Assembly (NCBI GenBank): GCA_035656335.1
Contig: DASRSS010000091.1
Coordinates: 1 to 15,540, forward strand
Direction: 5' to 3'
Length of the DNA: 15,540 bases
Origin: DASRSS01 sp035656335
Lineage (GTDB): Bacteria > Actinomycetota > Actinomycetes > Mycobacteriales > Jatrophihabitantaceae
The position numbers were made by a program, and so were the translations under genes. Each line of letters starts with the position of its first letter. The first letter of the stretch is position 1. Below the pieces are notes generated by a model. It saw nothing but the letters and a program-made list of their open reading frames with translations, was not told the origin of the DNA and ran no database searches. This document shows, piece by piece, positions 6,894 to 13,034 of this stretch.

Positions 6894-8537
6894 TCAGGCC
6901 TGCTTCGGTGCGGTGGTCGTGCATCCGGTCACGAGCGTATCGGTGCCCGGCGGCGCAGCCGGTATCGACAGGCCGAATCGCGCGCCGGCGGCGTGGGGCT
7001 CGTACCACGCGTCACCGCCGTGCGCCCGGGCGAGCTCGCGCACGATGAACAGGCCCAGTCCCGTTCCGCCGCGGCGCCGGCCCGCCGCGAACCGGTGGAA
7101 CAGGCGGGACCGCAGCTCCTCCGGGACGCCCGGCCCCGCGTCAGTCACGGTGAGCAGCACCCGGTCACCGTCGGCCCGAGCGGCGACGTGCACCGGTTCG
7201 GCACCGTGACGCAGGGCATTGGCGATCAGGTTGTCTACCGCCTGCGCCAACCGGTCCGGGTCGGCCGTCGCGGTAAGGCGACCCGCTTCGGCGTCCAGCC
7301 GGACGTCCGCGGCAGGCGAACCGGCCCGCGCAGCCGCTACCGATTGCGCGAGCAGCGTGCCGACGTCGACCAGCTGCGTCCGCAGCTCGATTGCGTGCGA
7401 CTCCAGGCGGGAGGCCGTGAGCAGGTCTGCGAGCAGCCGCTCCAGCCGATGGGAGGTCGCGGTGATCGAGCTGACGAGTTCGCCACGGTCGGTTTCGTCC
7501 ATCTGGTCAAAGTGCTGTACAAGCATGGCAGCCGATCCGGTGAGCACGCTGATCGGGTTGCGCAGCTCGTGCGCGGTCACGGCTACGAACTCGGCCTGCT
7601 CTTGTGCCCTGAGGCTCAGCTGCTCGTTCGCGGCCTCGAGTTCGGCGTTGGCCGCTGCCAGCGCCGCGCCGGCCGCTTCGAGCGCTAGCAGCATTTGCCG
7701 CCGCTCGTCCATGTTGCGCGTGATCTTGGCGAAGCCGATGTGCACGCCGGCGGTGTTGTACACCGCCGTGATCAGCACGTTCGCCCAGAACCGGCTGCCG
7801 TCCTTACGGATGCGCCAGCCCTCCTCCTCGTAGTGACCGTCGCGCAGGGCCAGCTCGAGCTCGTGTTCCGGATGCCGCCTTTGCTGCGCCTCGGGCGGGT
7901 AGAACTCGCGGAAGTGCCGGCCGATGATCTCGTCGGCGCTGTAGCCCTTGATCCGTGCGGCGCCGGCGTTCCAGGTGATCACGGTGCCGTCGACACCGAG
8001 CATGAAGATCGCGTAGTCCTGGACGGCCTCGACCAGCGATCGGTAGCGGTCCTCACCCTGGCGCAACTCCTGCGCTACCACCGTCCGCTTCGTTTCAGCA
8101 GCGGCCACGACCGCGCCGGCCGGCATTTCGGCGGGGAACGCGGGCGACTCGCCGGCGGCGCTGTCGTTTCGCGGCGCGGTGAGCCGTTCGCAGAGGGCCT
8201 CGACGCCGGCCGACTTTGCCAGGACGTCGGCTGCGCCCAGTTGGAACGCGCGCGCAACGAGCTGCGGATCGGCGAGTGCGGTCAGCAGAACGACGCGCGT
8301 CTTCGGCGAGGCTGCGAGCACGTCCGGCAGTGCGGTCAGTCCGTCCGTCCCCGGCATGGTCACGTCGAGGACCATCACGTCCGGGCGGTGTTGCCGGGCC
8401 AGCTCGACCGCGATCCTCCCGTCCGATCCCTCGCCGATCACCTGGAACTGGCCGGTCTCCTCCAGCCGCATCCGCACGAGGCGGCGCATGGCGGCGTCGT
8501 CGTCGACGAGTGCCGCCGTGCGGAGCTTTCCGACCAT
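6894..8537 (-). CDS. receiver-PAS-histidine kinase (hybrid sensor kinase with N-terminal receiver)
   Basis: This 547-residue protein has no transmembrane segment. Residues 1 to about 125 form a receiver (Asp12-Asp14, phospho-acceptor Asp58 in MVLDVTMPG, LLTAL, Lys in VLAKSA). Residues about 160-285 form a PAS domain (YRSLVEAVQDYAIFMLGVDG, WNAGAARIKGYSADEIIG, then a GFAKITRNMDERR end). A short alanine/glutamate-rich coiled coil leads to HisKA with His323 in VTAHELRNPIS, then HATPase_c with N-box Asn440 (NLIANALRHG), DAGPG (about 466) and GGTGLGLFIV. All catalytic residues are intact. It probably senses a cytosolic signal through PAS, takes phosphoryl input at its own receiver, and passes phosphate to the receiver-ATPase encoded 4 bases downstream. 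It is divergent from the MCP gene. Confidence 0.9.
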   Translation of the reverse strand: MVGKLRTAALVDDDAAMRRLVRMRLEETGQFQVIGEGSDGRIAVELARQHRPDVMVLDVTMPGTDGLTALPDVLAASPKTRVVLLTALADPQLVARAFQLGAADVLAKSAGVEALCERLTAPRNDSAAGESPAFPAEMPAGAVVAAAETKRTVVAQELRQGEDRYRSLVEAVQDYAIFMLGVDGTVITWNAGAARIKGYSADEIIGRHFREFYPPEAQQRRHPEHELELALRDGHYEEEGWRIRKDGSRFWANVLITAVYNTAGVHIGFAKITRNMDERRQMLLALEAAGAALAAANAELEAANEQLSLRAQEQAEFVAVTAHELRNPISVLTGSAAMLVQHFDQMDETDRGELVSSITATSHRLERLLADLLTASRLESHAIELRTQLVDVGTLLAQSVAAARAGSPAADVRLDAEAGRLTATADPDRLAQAVDNLIANALRHGAEPVHVAARADGDRVLLTVTDAGPGVPEELRSRLFHRFAAGRRRGGTGLGLFIVRELARAHGGDAWYEPHAAGARFGLSIPAAPPGTDTLVTGCTTTAPKQA

Positions 8538-8604
8538 GAGCCGAACCTACTCAATGTGTGCGGGCTCGCACGGCGGGGTCGTCAAGTCGCGGGAACCGCT
8601 GCCG
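8538..8604. promoter_or_regulatory. divergent intergenic region between kinase and MCP genes
   Basis: These 67 bases separate the kinase ATG (minus) from the preferred MCP ATG (plus), so promoters for both must lie here or inside the neighbouring coding sequences. The only structure I see is a small inverted repeat, GTGCG (8558-8562) and CGCAC (8567-8571), around a 4-base loop. I recognise no clear -10/-35 pair and no motility-sigma (FliA-type) consensus. Confidence 0.3.
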
Positions 8605-10329
8605 ATGGTCCGAGCCGTGAGAAGTAGGCAATCCCGGTTCATCGCAGCTGTCATCGCCGCCGTCGTCGTCGTTTGCGGACTCGTCGCGTTCGTCTCCCAG
8701 CGCTGGTTGAGCAACGCCGCGTTCGGCAACCTCGAGTCCGAGCAGGCCGCCCAGTACGCGCAGCGCGTGAAGATCGCCCTCGACTACGAGGTCAAGCTAC
8801 TGGCGAACTACGGCTCGACGAACTCGATCTGGTCCGGCTCCTACGACGCCGTGGCGCAGTCGAACAAGGCCGACTTCCTCTCCGACTTCTCGCCGAGCGT
8901 CACGAAGACGCTGAACGGCGTGGACGGTGTGATCGGCGTCGGGCCGGACGGCAGCTACCGCGTCGGCGGGCTGACCACGGGCGGCGGCGCCACGTTCGAG
9001 CCGCTGCCGGCCGCGCTCACGAGTACATCCACGCTGAGCACCCTGATCGATCCGTCCGCCGAACCTGGCGTGTCGAAGTGTGGCCTGTTGACCCCGGACG
9101 CGACGCCGTACGCGTTCTGCAGTTTCCGCTCGTACAACGACGACGCCGCCGGCAAGCCGGTCGGCAACCTGATCTTCCTGCTCGCGTTGAACAAGGCGAA
9201 GCTCGCGCAGCTGTCCCAGATCATCGGGATGCCGCTGACGCTCGTCACGAAGCAGCACTCCGGCAAGGTGTCGACGCTCAAGAGCACGCTCGGCAACATC
9301 ACGGTCACGACCGCGACCGTCAGCTCCGACAAGATGGTGCTGGACGCGGCCGTCCCGACCACCTCCGGCTCGGACGTCCTGCTCGAGTTCACCCGGCCGC
9401 GCCCGATCCACGCCGTGGCGACGTCGTGGTCGGAGAAGAGCCTGGCCGTCATCGGCGGCATCCTGCTGCTGATCATCGGTGTGGTCGCGGTCGGCATTCG
9501 CCGCGCGGTGCGCGCGAAGGTGCAGCCGCTGCGCGAGACCGCCGAGCAGATCATCTCGTCCGGTGACCGTTCGCTGCGCATCAACTCGGCGGACACGTCC
9601 GAGATCGGCGCACTCGCTCAGGCGATCGACACGATGCTGGACTCGCTCGCCGAGCGCGAGCGCGAGATCGCCGAGGCGCAGCGCGAGCGCGAGGAGCAGC
9701 TGCAGGCCGCGGCCGAGCACGACCGCGAGCGCGAGGCGGAGCTGCGCGCGCGGGCCGAGGAGTCGATCACCGCGGCGACGAGCGCGATCATGGACGAGCT
9801 GAACCGGATCCGTACCAACACCGCCGAGGTGCATTCCGCGGCGAACACGATCGAGCAGCGCGTCGAGGCGTCCACGAAGCTGACGCACGCGGTGCTCAGC
9901 CAGAGCCAGAGCGCGAGCGCTGCCGTCGAGGAGCTGAGCTCCAGCCTGCAGAACATCGCCGGCGTGGCCGAGATGATCGCCGGCGTCGCGAAGCAGACCA
10001 ACCTGCTGGCGCTGAACGCCACGATCGAGGCGGCGCGCGCGGGCGAGGCGGGCAAGGGCTTCAGCGTGGTCGCCAACGAGGTCAAGGAGCTGGCGATCGC
10101 CACATCCGCCGCGACCGCGGAGATCACCTCGACGATCGAGAAGCTCCGCATGGACGCGGTCGTGATGTCCGGGGCGATCACCGAGGTACAGTCGGGTGTG
10201 GCGGAGATCGACAACGCCACCCGCGACGTCAACGGCGTGACGATGGGCCAGCGCGAGACCGCGCAGGTGCTGAACTCGAGTGTGGATCAGGCGATCGATC
10301 GCCTTCGCGCCATCGACACGTTCGCGTAA
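8605..10329 (+). CDS. methyl-accepting chemotaxis-type receptor (periplasmic sensor, HAMP, MCP signalling domain)
   Basis: This transmembrane receptor of about 574 residues has a first membrane helix after a short basic tail (about residues 8-28). An extracytoplasmic domain of about 250 residues follows, with a conserved-looking W and the paired cysteines KCGLLTPD...AFCSF; it is CHASE4-like in size but not firmly assigned. The second helix is at about 278-298 (LAVIGGILLLIIGVVAVGI), then HAMP, a highly charged Glu/Arg coiled coil (9640-9770), and the MCP signalling hairpin with the tip NLLALNATIEAARAGEAG. The frame is open upstream to 8179 inside the divergent kinase gene. The ATG at 8605 with GGGAA upstream, or the GTG at 8617, are the sensible starts. 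No cheA, cheW, cheR or cheB gene is nearby, so it either feeds a distant chemosensory array or talks to the adjacent kinase. It ends one base before the tRNA remnant. Confidence 0.88.
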   Translation: MVRAVRSRQSRFIAAVIAAVVVVCGLVAFVSQRWLSNAAFGNLESEQAAQYAQRVKIALDYEVKLLANYGSTNSIWSGSYDAVAQSNKADFLSDFSPSVTKTLNGVDGVIGVGPDGSYRVGGLTTGGGATFEPLPAALTSTSTLSTLIDPSAEPGVSKCGLLTPDATPYAFCSFRSYNDDAAGKPVGNLIFLLALNKAKLAQLSQIIGMPLTLVTKQHSGKVSTLKSTLGNITVTTATVSSDKMVLDAAVPTTSGSDVLLEFTRPRPIHAVATSWSEKSLAVIGGILLLIIGVVAVGIRRAVRAKVQPLRETAEQIISSGDRSLRINSADTSEIGALAQAIDTMLDSLAEREREIAEAQREREEQLQAAAEHDREREAELRARAEESITAATSAIMDELNRIRTNTAEVHSAANTIEQRVEASTKLTHAVLSQSQSASAAVEELSSSLQNIAGVAEMIAGVAKQTNLLALNATIEAARAGEAGKGFSVVANEVKELAIATSAATAEITSTIEKLRMDAVVMSGAITEVQSGVAEIDNATRDVNGVTMGQRETAQVLNSSVDQAIDRLRAIDTFA

Positions 10330-10330
10330 G

Positions 10331-10375
10331 TAGCCCCAACGGGATTCGAACCCGTGCTACCGCCTTGAGAGGGCG
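10331..10375 (-). pseudogene. 3' fragment of a tRNA-Glu(CUC) gene (possible attachment-site remnant)
   Basis: Read on the minus strand, 10375 to 10331 gives the anticodon loop CTCTCAA (anticodon CTC) with the 3' side of its stem, GGCGG. The variable loop, a perfect five-pair T-arm ACGGG-TTCGAAT-CCCGT, the 3' acceptor strand TGGGGCT and a discriminator A follow. The sequence 5' of the anticodon stem does not form a D-arm or the matching acceptor strand, so the gene is incomplete. tRNA 3' halves of this extent are the usual duplicated identity block left by tyrosine-recombinase islands. It lies one base after the MCP stop and about 15 bases before the IS end. No second copy is in the window. 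Confidence 0.75.
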
Positions 10376-10389
10376 AAAGGCCGGGGAGA

Positions 10390-10412
10390 GTCCCGCCGGG
10401 TGGTGTAAGTCG
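10390..10412 (+). repeat. left terminal inverted repeat of the IS256-family element
   Basis: It matches the right terminal repeat at 20 of 23 positions; the mismatches are at 10391, 10397 and 10409. It holds the block GGGTGGTGTAA at 10398-10408. Confidence 0.8.
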
Positions 10413-10425
10413 GCTTCCTCGTGAT

Positions 10426-10444
10426 CGTGACCGTGTCGGTCACG
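10426..10444 (+). repeat. 8-base perfect hairpin inside the IS left end
   Basis: CGTGACCG (10426-10433) and CGGTCACG (10437-10444) flank a 3-base loop. It lies between the left terminal repeat and the transposase leader. It could act as a barrier to read-in transcription or as an operator; no T-run follows it. Confidence 0.4.
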
Positions 10445-10454
10445 GACGGCGAGG

Positions 10455-10519
10455 GGCCATCGCGTGAAGCTCTGTGAGAACCCGCCAAGGAACTCACGGA
10501 ACGGAAGCACGCGATGGCC
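10455..10519 (+). promoter_or_regulatory. long hairpin covering the transposase start codon
   Basis: GGCCATCGCGTG (10455-10466) is the exact reverse complement of CACGCGATGGCC (10508-10519), which contains the transposase ATG (10514-10516). An inner stem GTGAG (10474-10478) with CTCAC (10493-10497) continues the structure. The ribosome binding site GGAAG (10503-10507) lies directly beside the outer stem. Any message that starts upstream of 10455 would fold its start codon into a 12-pair stem, whereas a message starting downstream of 10466 would not. This suits protection against read-through activation, as described for IS10 and IS50. Confidence 0.6.
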
Positions 10520-11785
10520 CTGGATCAGTCTGCCCTGCTCGAACTGTTGAACGTCATGCGAAGCGCCGACGGCGGCGAGTTGATGCCCCGCCTGCTGGCC
10601 ACGATCTTGCAGCTGCTCGTCGACGCCGAGGCGACCGCTGTGATCGGCGCCGAGCCGCATCAGCGGACTGCGACGCGTACCAACCAGCGCAACGGCACCC
10701 GCGACAAGCTCGTGGCGACTGCGACCGGTGACATCACGGTCAAGATCCCCAAGCTTCGGTCAGGCTCGTTCTTCCCGTCGCTGCTGGCGCCGCGGCGACG
10801 GATCGACGTCGCTTTGCACGCGGTCGTGATGCAGGCCTGGATCGAGGGCGTGTCCACCCGCAAGGTCGACGACCTGGTCGCCGCGCTCGGGATCGAGTCC
10901 GGGATCAGCAAGTCCGAGGTCTCGCGCATCTGCGCCCAGCTCGACACCGACATCGCCGCCTGGCGCGACCGGGACCTGTCCGGGCAGGCGACGCCGTACG
11001 TGTTCCTGGACGCGACCTACTGCAAGGCCCGCGTCGGCGGCCGGGTCGTGTCCCGCGCGGTCGTGATCGCCACCGGCGTCACCGCCGACGGACACCGCGA
11101 GGTCCTCGGCGTCGACGTCGGCGACAGCGAGAACGAACAGTTCTGGACCGAGTTCCTGCGCGGCCTGCGCGAGCGTGGCCTGCACGGTGTCCAGCTGGTC
11201 ATCTCCGATGCGCACAGCGGTCTGATCAAGGCCATCAACGCCGTCTGCGCCGGCGCCGCCTGGCAACGCTGCCGAGTGCACTTCGTGCGCAACGCGCTCG
11301 CGAAGGTCAACAAGGGCCACGCCGAGATGGTCGCCGCCGCGATCCGCACCATCTTCACCCAGCCCACTGGCCCGGGTGTTCGCGCCCACGTCGAGGTCGT
11401 CGCGACCACCCTCGAGACCCAGTTCCCGGCCGTGGCCGAACTGCTGCGTGACGCCAAGGCCGACATCACCGCCTTCGCCGATTTCCCGGAAGCGCACTGG
11501 CGGAAAGTCTGGTCGACGAACCCGCTCGAACGGCTGAACAAAGAGATCAAACGCCGCACCGACGTCGTCGGGATCTTCCCCGACGACGCGTCCCTGCTCC
11601 GGCTCGCGAGCTGCATCCTGATCGAACACCACGACGAATGGCAGGTCAGCGAACGCCGCTACCTTTCCGAGGCCTCCATGGCCAAGCTGACCCCGCCAAC
11701 ACCCGCCACACTGGAACCCCGCCGCGACCACGACACGACCAACAGCCAGGAGGTGATCGACACCCCCGCCCTCAAGACGGCATAG
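10514..11785 (+). CDS. IS256-family transposase (mutator type, DDE)
   Basis: This 423-residue transposase has the family architecture: an N-terminal segment with RTNQRNGTRDK, KIPKLRSGSFFPSLLAPRRR and the GVSTRKVDDLVAALG region, then the DDE core. Asp166 (YVFLDATYCKAR), Asp232 (LVISDAHSGL) and the glutamate in WSTNPLERLNKEIKRR (Glu339) form the probable catalytic triad, with the conserved QRCRVHFVRN between the second and third residues. There is no frameshift or internal stop, so it may be active. The ATG at 10514 has GGAAG six bases upstream, and the start is buried in the leader hairpin. It acts on the terminal repeats at 10390-10412 and 11816-11838. Its direction is the same as the MCP gene, whose read-through could enter the element. 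Confidence 0.95.
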   Translation: MALDQSALLELLNVMRSADGGELMPRLLATILQLLVDAEATAVIGAEPHQRTATRTNQRNGTRDKLVATATGDITVKIPKLRSGSFFPSLLAPRRRIDVALHAVVMQAWIEGVSTRKVDDLVAALGIESGISKSEVSRICAQLDTDIAAWRDRDLSGQATPYVFLDATYCKARVGGRVVSRAVVIATGVTADGHREVLGVDVGDSENEQFWTEFLRGLRERGLHGVQLVISDAHSGLIKAINAVCAGAAWQRCRVHFVRNALAKVNKGHAEMVAAAIRTIFTQPTGPGVRAHVEVVATTLETQFPAVAELLRDAKADITAFADFPEAHWRKVWSTNPLERLNKEIKRRTDVVGIFPDDASLLRLASCILIEHHDEWQVSERRYLSEASMAKLTPPTPATLEPRRDHDTTNSQEVIDTPALKTA

Positions 11786-11815
11786 TCAGCACGAACTCAC
11801 AGCGCAGCACGCGAA

Positions 11816-11838
11816 CGAGTTACACCACCCTGCGGGGC
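11816..11838 (-). repeat. right terminal inverted repeat of the IS256-family element
   Basis: Its reverse complement matches the left repeat at 20 of 23 positions, including the GGGTGGTGTAA block (11820-11830). The sequence outward of 11838 shows no duplication of the left flank. Confidence 0.8.
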
Positions 11839-11893
11839 ACGACCGGCACATGCGCTCATAAAATTGGTGCACGCGACGCGCGAATCCCTCGGA

Positions 11894-12682
11894 TTAGTCA
11901 AATTTCACGCCGCACACTGACGGCCCGTTTGGAAGGGAATCACTTGGCGCAACGGTTACCTTGACTACTCCAGTGCCTTTGCAGTGCTTAGCATCCAAAT
12001 TCGGGAAATCGAGGCCAAGTCCGTCATTCTTCCATTGCGGACTGTAAAGCTCCAATACGCCCGCCTGCGCGAGGTCACCAGATGGGCTATTTGGTGTTCG
12101 GAAGTTGTCGATCAGAATGAAGCCTCTGGCCGTAGAGCCGGGTGCTGCTCCGATTGCCCCACATAGCGACGGAACGATCGCAACGGTACTCTGGCCCACC
12201 AGCTTTGACTGTCCGAAAGAGCGGACCGCTACTACGTCACCCGCAGGCAGGTGGAAGCCGTTCGGAGTGATGTCGATTGCTTTCACCTCAAACGGAATTG
12301 CTCCGGCTGTGTCCCGAACAGCCGCGGGAGAACAGCTTCCGAGCTCACCTTCTATCTCATCGAGCCTAATTAGGCGGTGAAAGGTAACCACTGCCTTCAC
12401 GCGGTAACCCTCCTCGCTGCTGGCGACCATCGTGACAGTGCCGATCTTGGGAGACTCGGCGATGCTGTCCGTCCGAACCTCGGGCAAGGTGACCTCAGGC
12501 AGCGGGTTGGCTGAATGCGCAGGCGGCGATGCAACTGACTGGGCAAGCGTTGAGCTGGGCGCAACCGTCGTCGGCTCGGGCGAGGTCGAACCCGGAGGAT
12601 GCGACGAGCACCCGGCTATGTCGACGGCAAGAACGAAGCACGTGCTGGTAACTAGGGCTGAGGCGAAATGACGCCTTTTCAC
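11894..12682 (-). CDS. putative lipoprotein of unknown function
   Basis: I do not recognise a family for this 262-residue protein. It starts with GTG (12680-12682). Its N-terminus is a lipoprotein signal peptide (basic MKRRH, hydrophobic stretch, lipobox IAGC with Cys25), so it should be lipid-anchored outside the membrane. A proline/serine/threonine-rich linker (about residues 26-65) precedes a globular part with two further cysteine pairs possible (GELGSCS, PSLCGA, KHCKG, SVCGV) and a mostly beta pattern. Base composition differs from its neighbours: 61 of 120 bases at 11941-12060 are G or C, about 50%, against roughly 70% elsewhere, and rarer codons are common. This suggests recent acquisition. 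It follows a small ORF whose stop overlaps its start (GTGA). A weak 5-pair inverted repeat (11883-11895) spans its stop codon. Confidence 0.7.
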   Translation of the reverse strand: MKRRHFASALVTSTCFVLAVDIAGCSSHPPGSTSPEPTTVAPSSTLAQSVASPPAHSANPLPEVTLPEVRTDSIAESPKIGTVTMVASSEEGYRVKAVVTFHRLIRLDEIEGELGSCSPAAVRDTAGAIPFEVKAIDITPNGFHLPAGDVVAVRSFGQSKLVGQSTVAIVPSLCGAIGAAPGSTARGFILIDNFRTPNSPSGDLAQAGVLELYSPQWKNDGLGLDFPNLDAKHCKGTGVVKVTVAPSDSLPNGPSVCGVKFD

Positions 12683-12870
12683 TTGGAAGTCACCACCTCA
12701 TTCACCCGGTTGAGCAGTCTGTCGGCATTGGACGCCAGCCGTTGTCGACGCCAAGCGCATGCCGATCGATGACCGCCGCCAACGAACGTCTTGCGTGAAA
12801 CGAAGATGCCCGCAAGCCGGGCCCGAACCGACAGCCCAACTGATACGGAGTGGTTCCGATCATGGTGCAC
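12679..12870 (-). CDS. small basic ORF (63 aa), possibly translationally coupled to the lipoprotein gene
   Basis: This short ORF runs from a GTG at 12868-12870 to a TGA that overlaps the lipoprotein GTG by 4 bases. A very good Shine-Dalgarno sequence (GGAGGG on the minus strand, 12878-12883) lies 7 bases before its start, while the lipoprotein start has only a distant purine stretch. That makes a coupled leader or a small co-expressed protein plausible. The product is basic, with an amphipathic C-terminal stretch (ASNADRLLNRVNEVVTSK). No domain or signal peptide is recognisable, and it could be chance. A longer overlapping ORF (12702-12935) in another frame has no comparable signals. Apart from this ORF I see nothing in 12683-12934. 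Confidence 0.35.
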   Translation of the reverse strand: MHHDRNHSVSVGLSVRARLAGIFVSRKTFVGGGHRSACAWRRQRLASNADRLLNRVNEVVTSK

Positions 12871-12934
12871 ACACGCACCCTCCGTTCAGTCGTGCCGTTC
12901 TGAGCCATAAGCAACTTAGCCAGGTGACCCCCCA

Positions 12935-13033
12935 ATGGCCATCGGTCGGGCGGAGGTCGGCCTGCTCGCGCGCATCGAACGCCTGGACCGCCAGCGCGCC
13001 ATCGCCGAGCTGAAGCGGCACCGCCCGGAGTGA
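12935..13033 (+). pseudogene. 32-codon ORF, probable 3' remnant of a truncated gene
   Basis: ATG at 12935 to TGA at 13031-13033 encodes a short basic helix (GRAEVGLLARIERLDRQRAI). Base composition jumps back to the high-GC, third-position-biased pattern of the core genome here, and the stop is one base from the convergent nei2 stop. That tight packing is typical of a true gene end. An in-frame TAG at 12917-12919 closes the frame upstream, in lower-GC DNA. I read this as the surviving C-terminus of a core gene whose 5' part was lost at the island boundary (about 12920-12940). A genuine tiny gene cannot be excluded. The parent family is not recognised. Confidence 0.35.
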
Positions 13034-13034
13034 C

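Larger units (their letters stand above)
10390..11838 (+). mobile_element. IS256-family insertion sequence, about 1.45 kb, apparently complete
   Basis: The element encodes one intact transposase and is bounded by imperfect terminal inverted repeats of 23 bases with 20 identities (10390-10412 against the reverse complement of 11816-11838). The best-conserved part is GGGTGGTGTAA. An internal GTGTAA motif some 14-18 bases from the end is also typical of IS256. The exact outer ends could lie a few bases further out. I find no 8-9 base direct repeat at the flanks, which this family normally makes on insertion. The two flanks are unlike each other (tRNA-Glu remnant on the left, lower-GC DNA on the right). 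Confidence 0.85.

Noticed and set aside
8179..8604. Upstream extension of the MCP reading frame into the kinase gene
   Set aside because: It would overlap 350 bases of a well-supported divergent kinase, and the membrane helix expected at the N-terminus of a receptor begins just after 8617.
8797..9888. 363-codon minus-strand ORF opposite the MCP gene
   Set aside because: Repetitive Arg/Leu/Asp translation, a mirror of the Glu/Arg coiled-coil codons on the plus strand.
10331..10405. A complete tRNA gene at this position
   Set aside because: The sequence 5' of the anticodon stem has no D-arm and no strand to pair with the 3' acceptor TGGGGCT; only the 3' part is present.
12702..12935. 77-codon minus-strand ORF upstream of the lipoprotein
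   Set aside because: It has no ribosome binding site that stands out and no recognisable domain, and it overlaps the alternative ORF with a strong GGAGGG and a coupled stop.
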